Origin: Trematomus loennbergii
Taxonomy: Eukaryota > Chordata > Actinopteri > Perciformes > Nototheniidae
Assembly: GCA_012861695.1 (NCBI GenBank)
Contig: JAAOOA010000002.1
Span: 21,037,303-21,101,302, forward strand
DNA length: 64,000 bases
Reading direction: 5' to 3'
In this document: positions 1 to 13,972 of the stretch, in pieces
How positions within the stretch are numbered: the first letter of the stretch is position 1
Layout: each line of letters starts with the position of its first letter
Made by a program: the position numbers and the translations under genes
The notes under the pieces: model-generated
The model's database searches: none
Told to the model about the DNA's origin: nothing
The model's input: the letters and a program-made list of their open reading frames with translations, nothing else

Positions 1-1436
1 CTGACATCAGCCTCTGTCTTTCAGGTCTCTTCGCAGAGCCAAATGTGGCCTTCTGTCTCTCCATATGGAGGCAATTTTCCTCGTGCTTTAAAGCCATTAG
101 GAGTTGCAAATGAATCTCAGCAAACATAAAATAAACTGCCAGATTACTTCTTCACACTCCTGCAACCACTGTGGTCTCAAGTGAACCATAATCTTTGGCG
201 GTCCAGACTCTGTGGATGCAGTTATTTGTTAATCTTTGAGTCAAATAATCCATGGCCGCACAAAATAATAGTTTCCAAAGGCTTTGTAATAATGTCTATG
301 TTTATTCCATTAGTACTGATGTGTGTTTTTATTAACTTGCGGTAAATCTTCGCCCTCCAAGTGCAACAATGAATCATTTTGCAAAATGGAACAAGGTGTG
401 GCAATTATGGCCAATAAGAAAAACTTGCTCATAGAGGTAAATGTTGGACAAATGTAGAAACATCAGACGAGTGCTTTTCAATGACACAAAAAGTGCTGCA
501 TTGCCCCACCCCCCAAAATCTTAAAATGGCTGTGTTCACTATATCATATTAAAAAGAAAGCTGTTCAAATAACTCTAAGCCAAAGCAGCCTCAACAGTTT
601 TACGGGCATCCACAATGTTTAAACTAAATATGTGAAAACAGCTTGTCAATGTGGTTTTGAGCAGTGGACACATATTTATAAATGTATAGCTATACATGTA
701 AAGAGCAGAGTTATGGGCCCAACACTAGACCTTCATCCACCCTGAAAGTCTGTTTCTTCTGGCAGATTGTGGTGTCTCGCTCCTGGATGAAAATGTTGGT
801 CTTTCTGGGCTTAGAGTCTGCGGTCTGTGGTATCAAGGAGCAGCTCTGCCCATCATGAGACCAACACTATGCCTCCCACTTTACAAGCGGCTCTGCTGGA
901 CATTCCTCTAAGACTTTTTCATTCATATTTTAGACTGACAATATTGGGAGGGACAGAGAACTGCCTCTGTCTGTGGTTAACAGGGAGTACATACACAATC
1001 AAAGAAAGACATACAGAGGGAAACAAAAGTGATTATAATCCTCCTTCCAGACACAGAAGTGTCTTTAATGCACGACCATAAAAGAAAAGGTACAAAACCA
1101 CAGGGTAGAGAATCTCTTTCAACTGTTGCTTTAGTGCCATCCTTTCTCCCAAAACTACAGTAATCCAAAACAGGCTTGCAATGTTAAATCCAAACAACTT
1201 TACAATGATATCAAACGGCCAACTGCTGCACAGAAGCACCATTAGCAAGCTACCCGACTACACACCACCAAACATTAAACAACGCACTGATGTGGGTAAA
1301 GCTGCTAAAAAGATACAGATGGGTTAGGGCAAAACACATGGCCTTCATTTCAGTCTTTGAGAGATTTACTCTCCAACCACACTATCCCCTACATCTCGTA
1401 AAAGACAAAAAAAGAGAGCATATATCAGAAACTCAC
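1..1436. other. Probable col26a1 intron 3 sequence
   Basis: This stretch lies downstream of col26a1 exon 3 in the minus direction, and no further exon was recognised. Short open frames on both strands have no family resemblance. It is AT-rich, with no repeat I can name. Confidence 0.5.
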
Positions 1437-2435
1437 CTTCACGACAGTCTTCTCCCACAAACCCTGGGCAGCATCTCCACTCCAGTGCAGTCACCTGCTT
1501 GTAGGCAACTTTGAAGGATGGCCTGATCACCGTCCTGTAGCTGCACAACAGCACAGGGACATGGATTGTAGCTACATGCACGTACATACACATACAAATG
1601 CACGGACATAAAGCTGCAGCATATTATATATGGATCCATTAAGTAATAGTGGATATTTTTTGGGACAACAGAGAGGGGGAGATCAAATATTTCACTTGAT
1701 TGTGTTGATAATGCTTTTGTAAAGTAAAAGTGGAATGCATCTGTCTATATGACAGATCTGTCTCCCCATTCAAATAAAGGCACTCTCTGGCCCCAAAAAT
1801 ATATTTTAAAAGTATTATCACTAAAAGATCAATACCAAAACATTCAAAGAAAGGGTGACAATGTGGCATAGCAGTGTGTCCACTAAATCTTTCCCACAAC
1901 TCTCTATATTCATGACAAAAAAAATGTTTAAGCATCACAGACACTGAAAAAGCTGACATGGCTGAAGGTGTGTGACGACTCACCTGATGACCTTGGAACA
2001 AGGTCCCGGCCACCGGCAGCCCTGTAACACTCTCTGCACAGTGGTTTGTGTCCCATTGTGCACCTGACAGGTCACTGTTCTGGAAACAGTATACTGACAC
2101 CAGTTCCTAAAAATACAAATTAAACAGGGTTTAACACTCTAATAGTCGATGTGAAAATGGAAAAACCATAATCAATGGGAACATTTAATAGAGCTAGAGA
2201 TTTTTTTACAAACAGTGTACAGATGTGCTGCTCACCTGAGTTGGGTACTGGTTCCGGTACCTGGCGGTCCAGTGTTGCCGCTTTGTTCCGACTTGATGCG
2301 CTGCCGCTGCAGTGTGATTCCCGGAAAGTGATAAACAAACCCTGTTCCCAGCGTAGGACAGACTAAATGTATCCACATGCACAGCGCGTAAAACAACGAT
2401 AAAGCCATCATCTCCTTTTGATTTACCCCTGACAT
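1437..2435 (-). CDS. col26a1: Collagen alpha-1(XXVI), EMI-domain protein, first three exons only
   Basis: Three exons on the minus strand: 2435-2236, 2106-1984 and 1540-1437, all with AG acceptors and GT donors and consistent phases. Exon 1 encodes a hydrophobic signal peptide followed by TGFVYHFPG, which resembles the start of mature COL26A1. Exons 2 and 3 encode an EMI domain: NWCQYTVSRTVTCQV, CRWPGPC, a YRTVIRP stretch and the closing LEWRCCPGF, with the regularly spaced cysteines of the domain. The start may be the ATG at 2435, or more likely 2411 or 2408, which puts the hydrophobic core closer to the N-terminus. The collagenous part lies left of the window. The product is a secreted extracellular-matrix protein. 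EMID1, the nearest relative, fits less well because the CRWPGPC and TVQRV stretches are COL26A1-like. Confidence 0.88.
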
Positions 2436-3438
2436 AGATTTATATCCTCAGATACCGAAGATGTTCAAGTAAACCCTGTTATAAATCCCTCTTAGAGAGA
2501 TGAAGTATCTGAAGGAATGGGAAAATAAAGTCTAAGCAAACTCCGCTGAAACCATCAATGAGTTGGTCATTTCATGTTTCCAAGGAGAAACAAACTGACA
2601 AATGAATCACACACAGCTTGTTCCTATAGAATAACGCGGGTTTCTGACGTTTGACATCATAACGAGGACTGAGGAGTCAAATATCCATGTGCGTAAAAAG
2701 CGCTGCCTGTGGGGGCTGGAGACGGAGTGCGTAAAGTGCATCTGTTCCCAACCAAAAACCACAACCCCTTGAGTTTTTATATAGTCTTACTGCTATTAAT
2801 GTGATAGCCAATAGTGAGTTCATAGTTAATTAACTTTCTTGCAGTGTCTTACTCGTGTCTCTATTCTCCTAACTTCCTGATAATATAAGGAGATACTTTT
2901 TGGAAAGACAGATATGAGCGATGACAATGTGATCTTAAAATAATCCGGTAGTTTCGTTTACCTCTGACACTTGATTGCAAATAACCTACAGATTATTTTT
3001 TATAATTAAAGTATTATTTTGTGTGTAAAATATGAACCTGTTAAGTAAACAGTACCTCCAGCTTTCTGACAGGTTTACCTTAGTAGAGTAAATGTCTAGC
3101 ATTTCCTCTCATATTAAAATAGCCTACTTATGTAGGTGTCTTCAAATTATTTATGTATGTGCACTAGATTACTTGAGTAAATGTAGCCTATACTGTCCAT
3201 CAATGCTTTTGGAGGACTTGGTATGTTCACTGTTCACGGTCTTCCTCCTCTTTTATGTTGAATGAAAATAAAATATTTAAAGTGAAATGAATTATTCACT
3301 CCCCAGTTTAGAAGCCAGAATGTGAATAAGGTGAACTTCACCAGGAGGCCTGCAGCGCCCCCTGCCGGCCGCCCAGCCTCTGTACAGGCCGCAGAGGAAG
3401 GAGACGTGTCCCACTTTCAGATTAGCTTCAGCGGACAG
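2436..3438. other. Intergenic interval between divergent col26a1 and srprb
   Basis: About 1 kb separates the two divergent start codons, so it should contain both promoters. I see no clear TATA box tied to either start. Around 3165-3192 there is a short run (ttacttgagtaaatgtag) of the kind found at the ends of common teleost interspersed repeats. An in-frame ATG at 3322 precedes the chosen srprb start, but the sequence between them does not resemble the family. Confidence 0.45.
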
Positions 3439-5845
3439 ATGGAGGCAGACAGCACCGGTGGCAACATGGGGGACAAAGCCGACGTGGAAATATCAGAAAA
3501 CCCATTTGAACCTTACATTGAATTCCTACGACAGCAACTGGAAGACCAAGATCCCATTTTTCTGATCGGATGTATAGTCGCTTTGGCGGTGGTTGTCATT
3601 ACCTGTGGTAAGATGTCACCGTTAGCATGCTAACATTAGTTTAGCAGACTAGGCCTTACTTTAGCAGTTAGCTACGTGTTATATAGCGAGTTGGTCAGCA
3701 GGACGTTCAGTGTTTACATGTTTTGTCTCATGTTCATTTAGTTAGTTAATGTGTGCTTGAACAAATCAAAAGGTTATTTAGCAAGCGGATAAGCTAACTG
3801 CTAAGCTAAAGCAAACATCTGTCAGTTGGTCAGTTGATCATTATTCCACACGGAAGTCTTTCAACTTTCTATAGTATTGGTTTGTGAACCATGTGTTTTG
3901 AATGAGAATGACATAGTGACCTGGTTCTCTACTTTTTTCTCTTTCCAGTGTTTCTGAAGTACTTCCTCACCAGTAAAACTGTCCGAAGTGCTGTGCTGCT
4001 GGTGGGTCTGTGTGACTCGGGGAAAACGCTCCTGTTCAGCCGGGTGAGTTGATGCAACTGAAGCGCCATCGCCACGTTGTCTTTAAAAGGTTGCTCAGCT
4101 GATGAGAGACATGGGTAATCTGAGTGATTTTACATATTGTGTTTTTACAGCTGTTGGCAGGTAAATTCAAGCGGACACAGACTTCCATCACTGACAGCAG
4201 TGCTCCATACAAAGCCAAAAACGACCGAGTAAGTACAGTACACTTTATCACCATCAGCTATGATGATTTCATGATGGTCATGGCTTACATTCATCCACTC
4301 TCCCTCCTGTATTCAGGGCAGCTCCTGGACTCTGATTGACCTGCCAGGACATGACAGTCTCCGCTCTCTGTACCTGGAGAAGTTCAAATCTGGAGCCAGG
4401 TAAGAAAAGGAACAACCTACCTAAATTGTTTATATCTGTCTGTTAGTGAGATAAAGTAGGACCATTCTGTCAAGTTCACTTGACCATTGTATTGTGCTAG
4501 AAAAGGCAGTTACCATAGCCTCTAAATTTACATTTTCAATGTTCTAGTCCAAAGGTCATATTTACCTTTCCGTTGAAAAACTCTTCCAAATAATCAAAAG
4601 TAGCGTTAAATCTGACCTACAGAGAACATTGGCGTTGTCGTAATTATGTTGATCAAACCCAACCCAACCCAACCCAACCCAAACAATGACAACTTTTGGT
4701 TCAGTTGTGCTTATATGGCTGCAACAAACTGGATAATATTAACAAAGTATTTGACCAACTTTCTCTGATGACATATTTTTCATTATCACTTTCTCTTCAG
4801 AGCCATTGTGTTTGTAGTGGACAGCGCTATCTTCCAAAAAGAAGTGAGAGACGTGGCAGAGTTCCTGTACATCTTGTTAACGGACAATGTGATCTCCAGG
4901 AACGCTCCAGCTCTCGTGGTGGCATGCAACAAACAAGGTTCAACCACACTATTGCTGTAAAAAATACCCAATTATCGACACTTTACAATCCTTTTGTTCT
5001 GCATTTTGAGCCTACACTATGAAGTTTATTATTTACTATTTGGCAGCAGAATTGACTGGTCTCCTTATTTTACAGATATCACCATGGCAAAATCAGCTAA
5101 ACTGATCCAGCAGCAGCTGGAAAAGGAAATGTAAGTAACTCATGTATTTGCTGTATTTTGGGCCATTTACTGTGTCTGATTCCAGGGTTCCTAATCAATA
5201 TGGAAACATTTGGATTTAGATTTTAACTTATTTAACTGAAACAATTATTAAGGGACATTAATCACAGTTGACTATTGACCATATGCTGTAGGCTATTCTA
5301 AAATATAAAATTCAGAATTTTAAAAAAATGTAACTAAACATTTGTTTGCGTTTGGAGCAGACAGACTGCCTGGAAAGTGTATAGCAACGCTCTGATTCAC
5401 ATTTTATCTATTTTTAGTAACTTTCAGTCAAATTAACACCTCAAATCACAAATGTAATGTGCTTCATATATACTGTACGTGTCTGACACTTGCCATTGGC
5501 AGCAATTTGGATTCATTGTCTTGTTTAAGGACAGTGCAGCTGAGATTGTGACCACCAACCCTGCGATTAATACTTCACCAGCCAGAGTATTTGGTTTGAT
5601 GTACAACAATCACCCTGTCTCTTGTTTCTCGTAGGAACACCTTGCGGGTGACGCACTCTGCAGCTCTGAGCTCTCAGGACGGCTCTGTGGGCGGCAGTGT
5701 GTATCTGGGGAAAAAAGGCAAGGACTTTGAGTTTGGCCAGCTGCCCCTGAAGGTTGAGTTCCTGGAGTGCAGCGCCCGCGGCAACAAGGGCGATGAGGGG
5801 GATGCAGACATTGAGAGTCTGGAGAAGAGCTTGGCTAAACTGTAA
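3439..5845 (+). CDS. srprb: Signal recognition particle receptor subunit beta
   Basis: Seven coding exons: 3439-3607, 3949-4043, 4151-4228, 4317-4399, 4801-4937, 5076-5130 and 5635-5845. They join in phase to give about 275 residues, the family length. A transmembrane anchor (around FLIGCIVALAVVVITC) is followed by a Ras/Arf-like GTPase domain: P-loop GLCDSGKT, the DLPGH switch motif, NKQD (G4) and ECSA (G5). The protein anchors the SRP receptor alpha subunit in the ER membrane and is needed for co-translational targeting. The start at 3439 was chosen over in-frame ATG 3322 because the added residues (rich in Pro and Ala, with RRP and GRP) do not look like the family. ATG 3466 is a possible internal start. 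The gene is convergent with wdr53. Confidence 0.95.
4655..4683. repeat. (CCCAA)n short tandem repeat
   Basis: About five to six copies of the pentamer CCCAA lie in srprb intron 4. It is a simple repeat with no evident function. Confidence 0.8.
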
Positions 5846-7530
5846 AGTCAACAACCTCAGATGACCGTCCACCATCACTTCAGAAATCAAAGGAGCTGCG
5901 ATATCCAGGTGGAGGATTTATTTGACAGAAATGTCGAATCAGCCCTCATCTGGCTGGCTGTCGATGTAAAACTTAAAAGGTGGAACAACTTTTGAAGCAT
6001 ATTCAATCAAAAAACACCAAAAAGACTGAAAGTAATGCAAAGGAAATGATGTAGCAGTTATCAGGCCCTCTGCAGCGATGAGACATGATTGTGTGCTTAT
6101 TCAGTGTAGAACTTACTGTGATCCTCCTTCAAGTGTTTCATTTGGCTTGTTTAGAAAAAATACTGAATAGTTTAAAGCATTTAAGTGTTGTGTATTTGCT
6201 TTTGCTGCAATTTGAGGTACATTTATCATAAGCTGTCACAGGTTTTCACCATTTTTGTTTTAAACTTTGGATTTATAAGCTGCCTTGTGATAACCAATGG
6301 GCATGAATTGGATTTATTCACTTGAACATTGAGTTTTGTGCCTTCTTCAGGTCATCTTATAGAAAAGTGTTTTGCTGGTTAGCAAAGAAAATGACAGGTT
6401 ACTTGTGTGAAAGTGGTGTGAATACAGTGCATTTGCAAGAAATGTTTGAATTTGTTTTTTGTGGTGTCTGGCTTGTTAAAAAAACTGGTTGTTTGATGAA
6501 ATTGAAATACACAGATTAAGCACTTTTTCTTAAATAGTAGAAGGAGACAGTCTGTCTGGTTTTAAGGAGGTCTGTGTGATAATAAGCAGCAATCATGATA
6601 TTATCAACACAAAGAACATTACATTATTAAACGGGGTTTAGCTGGGTGTCAGATCACAGGGCGCTGCTTTAGATTACTTTTGAAAACAGCTCCAGTGAAC
6701 AAGGTCACCACAAACGCCAAGAAAATATATACTGTTTTTTTTTTTAATCCGTCTGGCACCTGGTTTGGATTGAGATGTTTTTACTCTACAAAAGCACCAC
6801 AGACTGGTAAATATGCTACGTTCCTATTTTCTATGGTGTGGTTGTTTTACAGCTCACAAGAGGCATGTATTGCAAGATGTATTTCCAAGGATGACATTTT
6901 TTTTATAGGACCACCACATGCAAAACAACAAACAAGCCAAATTCAATCAGTAAATATGGCATCAACTGAAACACAACATTTAGTCTGTTGAATATTATGT
7001 AGAAACTCAAAGGAAACAGATTTGTTTGTTCCAGTGCTTTATGGAACACCAGTGTTTGTTTTCTGCAAGATCCCCTTTTACAGTGACTATTTAAAATCCC
7101 GTCCAAATAGTGATGCAACAGGTTCATACATCATCAAACAGGAGTGTATACTCTGAGGTGTGCTAAGGCCAAATGCAAAGCAGCTTCTGCTCTGTACGAT
7201 AACATACAAAGACTCTATCACCAAGAGTAGGAAATAGAGGAAAAACAAATTGTTGCCGTTTGTGGGCACCCGAAGCTCTATAATACAATGCGACTAATGT
7301 TAGGGAGAGACGACACAACAGCTACATGCCATGAAAAGTGTGTACAGGCTGATGGTGGAATTAAATGTTTAAGTATATTTAGAGGTAAGCCTATTGGCTG
7401 TTAGGGCCAAATATTCTCAAAACGCAATGCAAAATCTGCTCCACATTTGTTCTGAGCACACGTTAAAGAGTTTCAAAACTATAAACTTAAAACAAGGCAA
7501 GACAAGATATGAGAATGTTTTTAAGTTAAT
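5846..7530. other. Convergent 3' regions of srprb and wdr53
   Basis: AT-rich sequence between the two stop codons, presumably the 3'UTRs of both genes. An ATTAAA at about 6625 is a possible srprb polyadenylation signal. The open frames at 6322-6519 and 6680-6991 show no family resemblance and are taken as chance. Confidence 0.5.
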
Positions 7531-9050
7531 CTAAAGTGGAGACAGAGGGTAGACTGTCAGGCTGGCGCTCTGATCTGCCACCACCACACTGGGCTCTCCT
7601 TTCAGCACAACAGGGCACAGCCAGTTCACTTTGTCCCCGTGACTGATGCGAAGTTTGGGGCCAGACTTCTCCTCCGTCACCTCTTCTGCACATGCTGCCT
7701 CTTCCTCCTCCCCTTCTTCTTCTTTCTCTGCTTCAACCTTTGGTGGGGATTTGGCTTTATTCTGGGATTGTTCTTTCCTCTTTGCTTTGCTCTTACTCTT
7801 CCTGCGTGGCGCAGCGGTGACTCCAGCCTTTGCCTCTGGAGTCACCACTGGGTGCTTACTGAGGTCCCACAGGGCGACCAGGCCGTCATTTCCCCCGGTG
7901 AGGAGCCAGTGAGGGTGGGAAAGGAAACTAACAAAGTGGGCTTGTGAGGCCCCCTGACTGTGAGCCTTGACTGCTCCCTGCTGTTCCAGTTTAGAGCCGC
8001 TGCCGATCCGAATCACATGCACCCGCCCGTCCTCTGCCGCACAACCCAGAATGTTCCCACAACTCGCCACAGAGACACAGTGGACCAGAGGCGGGTTAAA
8101 AAGCTGCCCAGGACGCTGCTGGTCGTCCCCTTCTTCCTCTGCCACATCCTGGAGGTTCACGGTCCAAAGAGGGCGAGTCTTTTGCAGACCCCACAGCATC
8201 ACCTTAAGGCACAAGAAAGGTAAAACTGATCCGGAGTTGCAACTAATTTTTCACTGATTATTCAATGAATAGAAAACTAACTGCCAACTATTCTTAAAAT
8301 CAAACATAAAAGTACTTTTCCATGTAAAAATTAAGCTTATTAAATCTGGAAATTCCCTGCTGTTCCTTTGAGTTAATATATTTGGGTTTAGGGCTGACTA
8401 AAAATAATTAAAGACCTCATTTTGGACTTTAAGAAACTGGGAAGGGCATTTCTCAGTTTATCTGACATTTTATAGACCATTAATGGAGAGAATAATGGTA
8501 GTAAAAGCCCTAGTTGTAAAATGTAGTACATGACACAATTACAAATGGTCCTCTCCCTTACCTGCATGTCGAGTCCAGCAGAAATTAGGTTGTTGGGCCT
8601 GTGTGGCCGAAAAGCAACAGAGGAGCAAATGTTAGTGTGTCTACGAAGAGTCCTGCACACTTTTCCTCCAGGAAGCTCCAGTACCCGGACCGCCCCGGAG
8701 TCATCAGCCACTGCCAGGGCTGACCCGGTCTCATTGAGGGACAACGCATTGATCTCCTCCTCCCCTGCACCCTGAAACTCCTCCACAGGGCCCTTCAGGT
8801 TTCGGGGATCCAGTACACTCACTGCGTCTCCATGTGACACGTACAGCTGTCCGGGAGCTGCATGAGAAAACACAACACTGGTGCTGTCCTCTCCACCAGG
8901 GAGAGTGAGACGGCCTATGATGGTTCCCTCTTGGCTCCACAATGTGACCTCTCCACCCTCTGAGCCTGAGGCGAGGAGACCCTCGGGGCCTGAAGACGCC
9001 CCGACACACAGGATGGATGTGGAGTGGCCCTCAGACCACTGCCCGGCCAT
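7531..9050 (-). CDS. wdr53: WD repeat-containing protein 53
   Basis: Two coding exons, 9050-8562 and 8202-7531, joined in phase 0 at GLDMQ|VMLWG, give about 386 residues. The protein is a WD40 beta-propeller. Recognisable family segments are LLASGSEGGEVTLW, the ADDSGA blade, TNICSSVAFRP, SVASCGNI, LLTGGNDG and a C-terminal HGDKVNWL followed by VVVADQSASLTVYPL. A low-complexity insert rich in Lys and Glu (roughly residues 275-325) separates the penultimate and last blades, as in mammals. WDR53 is listed as a DCAF-type substrate receptor for CUL4-DDB1 ubiquitin ligases (established knowledge; the sequence alone does not show this). The start ATG at 9050 gives MAGQWSEGH, matching the family N-terminus. 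Confidence 0.95.
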
Positions 9051-11542
<2,492 letters not shown>

Positions 11543-13972
11543 ATGAGGTCGCCCTATTTTCCAGCGAGGTCGGTGCTTTTCCACAAGGAGCCCAACGGAG
11601 TGACGTACAGAGTGCCAGCGCTGCTCTATTTGTCTCGCTCCAGGACCTTCATGGCCTTCTGTGAGGAGAGACTCAGCCCGTCCGACTCTCAGGCTCACCT
11701 GCTGATCCTCAGGAAAGGCACTTTCTACAGGAACTATGTGGAGGTAGATACTGTAGAGCCCTTCAGATTTGAGAGCTTTACTATATTCTATGGTTATAGT
11801 CAAGCAATTCTCTACTTGAGTAACAGTATTAAGTGGTTTCTTCAAAATGTTCACCACAGAATTCCATTTCCTGTCTTAAATTTCCTAAGTACATAAATAC
11901 ACAAAGAGGTCAATTACAATACCTTTTTTTATGTAGAAGACACCTTGAAACTACCTTGTTTCTCAGGCATTTTACCGGGTATAAAGGAAGTATTTTAATA
12001 TTTTTAGACTCTTCCTCTCTGATATTATAACCTCCCTCCTTTCTTGCTGCAGTGGGATGACCTTCGTGTCCTGGGCACTGCTTTCCTGCCAGGCCATCGC
12101 TCCATGAACCCGTGCCCGGTGTACGATGAGTTCACAGGAACTCTCTTCTTGTTCTTCATCGCTGTCCTGGGTCACACCTCGGAGTCTTATCAGCTGGTGT
12201 CGGGGAGGAATGTTACCCGTCTCTGTTACGTCTGCAGCACCGACCAAGGAGGCACCTGGAGTCCTGTCACCGACCTCACCAAGAGTGTCATAGGAGATAC
12301 TATCAAAGGTTAGGGCTTCATTACTATTTTATCTTTTTTATTTGTTTTATGTCCTATATATATTCATGTTGTACTGTTGGAGGGGCCTGTGAATTAAGAT
12401 TTTCATTGCCATATCTACTAATGTGCATATGACAATAAAGCCTTGAAATTAAGGAAAGATCCACCCTTTAACAGACTTAACATATTATTTTCTGATTATT
12501 TAAAACTTAGAAAGCTGTCTTTTTCTATGCAAAATGATTTTAAACATTGATCTCAGAAGAGTTTTCTGATTCTTCTGCATTCTCCTGTATCTGTGGTGAT
12601 GAAAAGATATATAAAGTCTATGCGGTTCCAGATTGTTTGACAAATTGTCAGCATAATTTGGGGCTGAAAACAAAAAATATGAAAAAGAAACAAAGAGTAT
12701 GGGTACTCTGTGAAAAGTCAGCTTACCAGATGAGTGTAGCTCACTCTTGATATCTGCTTAAGGCGAGCATCTCAGGGTTATCAATTCAACTGCTCAGAAA
12801 GTGGGGGATGTGCAACGGTGTGCAAACTGAACTTGTTAAAAGATAGTTTTAAACTTTTCCAAGTCTTTCTAAAAGAAAAAACTCTCGCTCATTATGTACT
12901 CTGAGTTTCATTTTTAGACAGACTTGACCAAATGGGAACACATCCTTTAAGTGTCAGGCATCAGCCCCCTCATGCATCCCCTGCTTCTCACTTCCTGCTC
13001 CTCCCTGCAGAATGGGCCACTTTTGCTCTCGGCCCGGGCCACGGCATCCAGCTGAAGTCGGGCCGCCTGCTGATACCTGCCTACGCTTACCACATTGAGT
13101 GCAAAGAGTGCTTCGGACAGCTGTGCCAGACCACTCCCCGCGCCTTCTGCTTCCACAGTGACACCCACGGGCGGACCTGGCATTTCGGGGAGGCGGTGCC
13201 AGTGCCTGAGAGCGTGGAGTGTCAGATGGTGTCTGTGGATGAGGAGGACGGGACTAACGTGCTGTACTGTAACGCCCGCAGCCCTCTGGGATACCGGGTG
13301 CAGGCCCTCAGTCTGGACGATGGAGCCGTGTTTCAGGAGGGGCAGCTGGTGCAGCGGCTGGTGGAGCCTCGAAACGGTTGTCATGGAAGCATTGTGGGAT
13401 TTCCTGCCCCGTTACATTTATGTACTTCTCTTGACAGTCATTTGCATCAACCTACAAGTCACTCCAGACACTGGACTTCCTCAAACATTTCCACCTCTGT
13501 TCCCAACCCTAGCCCCAGTCCTCCAGATTTCCTCACCCCCACCTGGGTAGTATACTCCCACCCGACATGGACCTCCGCACGCAGGGATCTAGGCATCTTC
13601 CTCAGCCTGTTCCCCCGTGATCCAGACAGTTGGCGGGGCCCCTGGGTGATCTACGAGGGCCCCAGTGCTTACTCCGACCTGGCTTATCTAGAGTTGTCCC
13701 CCTCACCCGGGGCCCCACCTGCTGTGGCCTTCGCCTGCCTGTTTGAGTGCGGCACAAAAACAGCCTACGATGAAATCTGCTTCAGCATCTTCACCCTCTA
13801 CGAGCTTATCGATAATCTGCCCCGGGAGGCGCAGCTGGGAAATATCGGTCATGAATGTAGAAGAAGGCAGAATGAAGTTCCAGAGACAGATTGTACAAGT
13901 GGACATGGCGCTCAAAGTCCTGCAGTTTTCCATGAGGAGCCTGGTAAAGAAGAGAAGGAAGAAGTTGACTGA
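11543..13972 (+). CDS. neu3: Sialidase-3 (neuraminidase 3, exo-alpha-sialidase)
   Basis: Three coding exons, 11543-11743, 12053-12308 and 13011-13972, in consistent phase, encode about 472 residues. Sialidase hallmarks: the (F/Y)RIP-type motif YRVPAL with its arginine at about residue 23, Asp boxes STDQGGTW (about 129-136) and HSDTHGRTW (about 201-209), RLLIPAY, EPRNGCHGS, and the late RRDLGIFLS and YSDLAYLE segments that carry active-site Arg and Tyr residues. NEU3-type enzymes remove terminal sialic acid from gangliosides at the plasma membrane. The C-terminal tail beyond FTLYELIDNLP is divergent. Between GFPAPLHL and TPTWVVYSHP there is a Ser/Pro/Thr-rich loop, as in other NEU3 proteins. 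Teleosts often have several neu3 paralogues, so I cannot say which one this is. The first AATAAA after the stop lies inside the downstream solo LTR. Confidence 0.93.
12375..12450 (+). repeat. Retroposon 3'-tail-like fragment in neu3 intron 2
   Basis: The run 'aagattttcattgcc ... catatgacaataaagcc' has the form of a common teleost retroposon tail that ends in ATGACAATAAAG. A related tail is at 58965-59020. Confidence 0.5.

Noticed and set aside
4655..4683. Telomere-like CCCAA repeat
   Set aside because: The pentamer is not the vertebrate CCCTAA hexamer; it is a short simple repeat in an intron.
7639..8257. Plus-strand open frames opposite wdr53
   Set aside because: They are antisense shadows of the wdr53 last exon, whose own frame is clearly the conserved WD40 protein.
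12947..13933. Antisense frames over neu3 exon 3
   Set aside because: Shadows of the GC-rich coding exon; the plus frame has the sialidase motifs.
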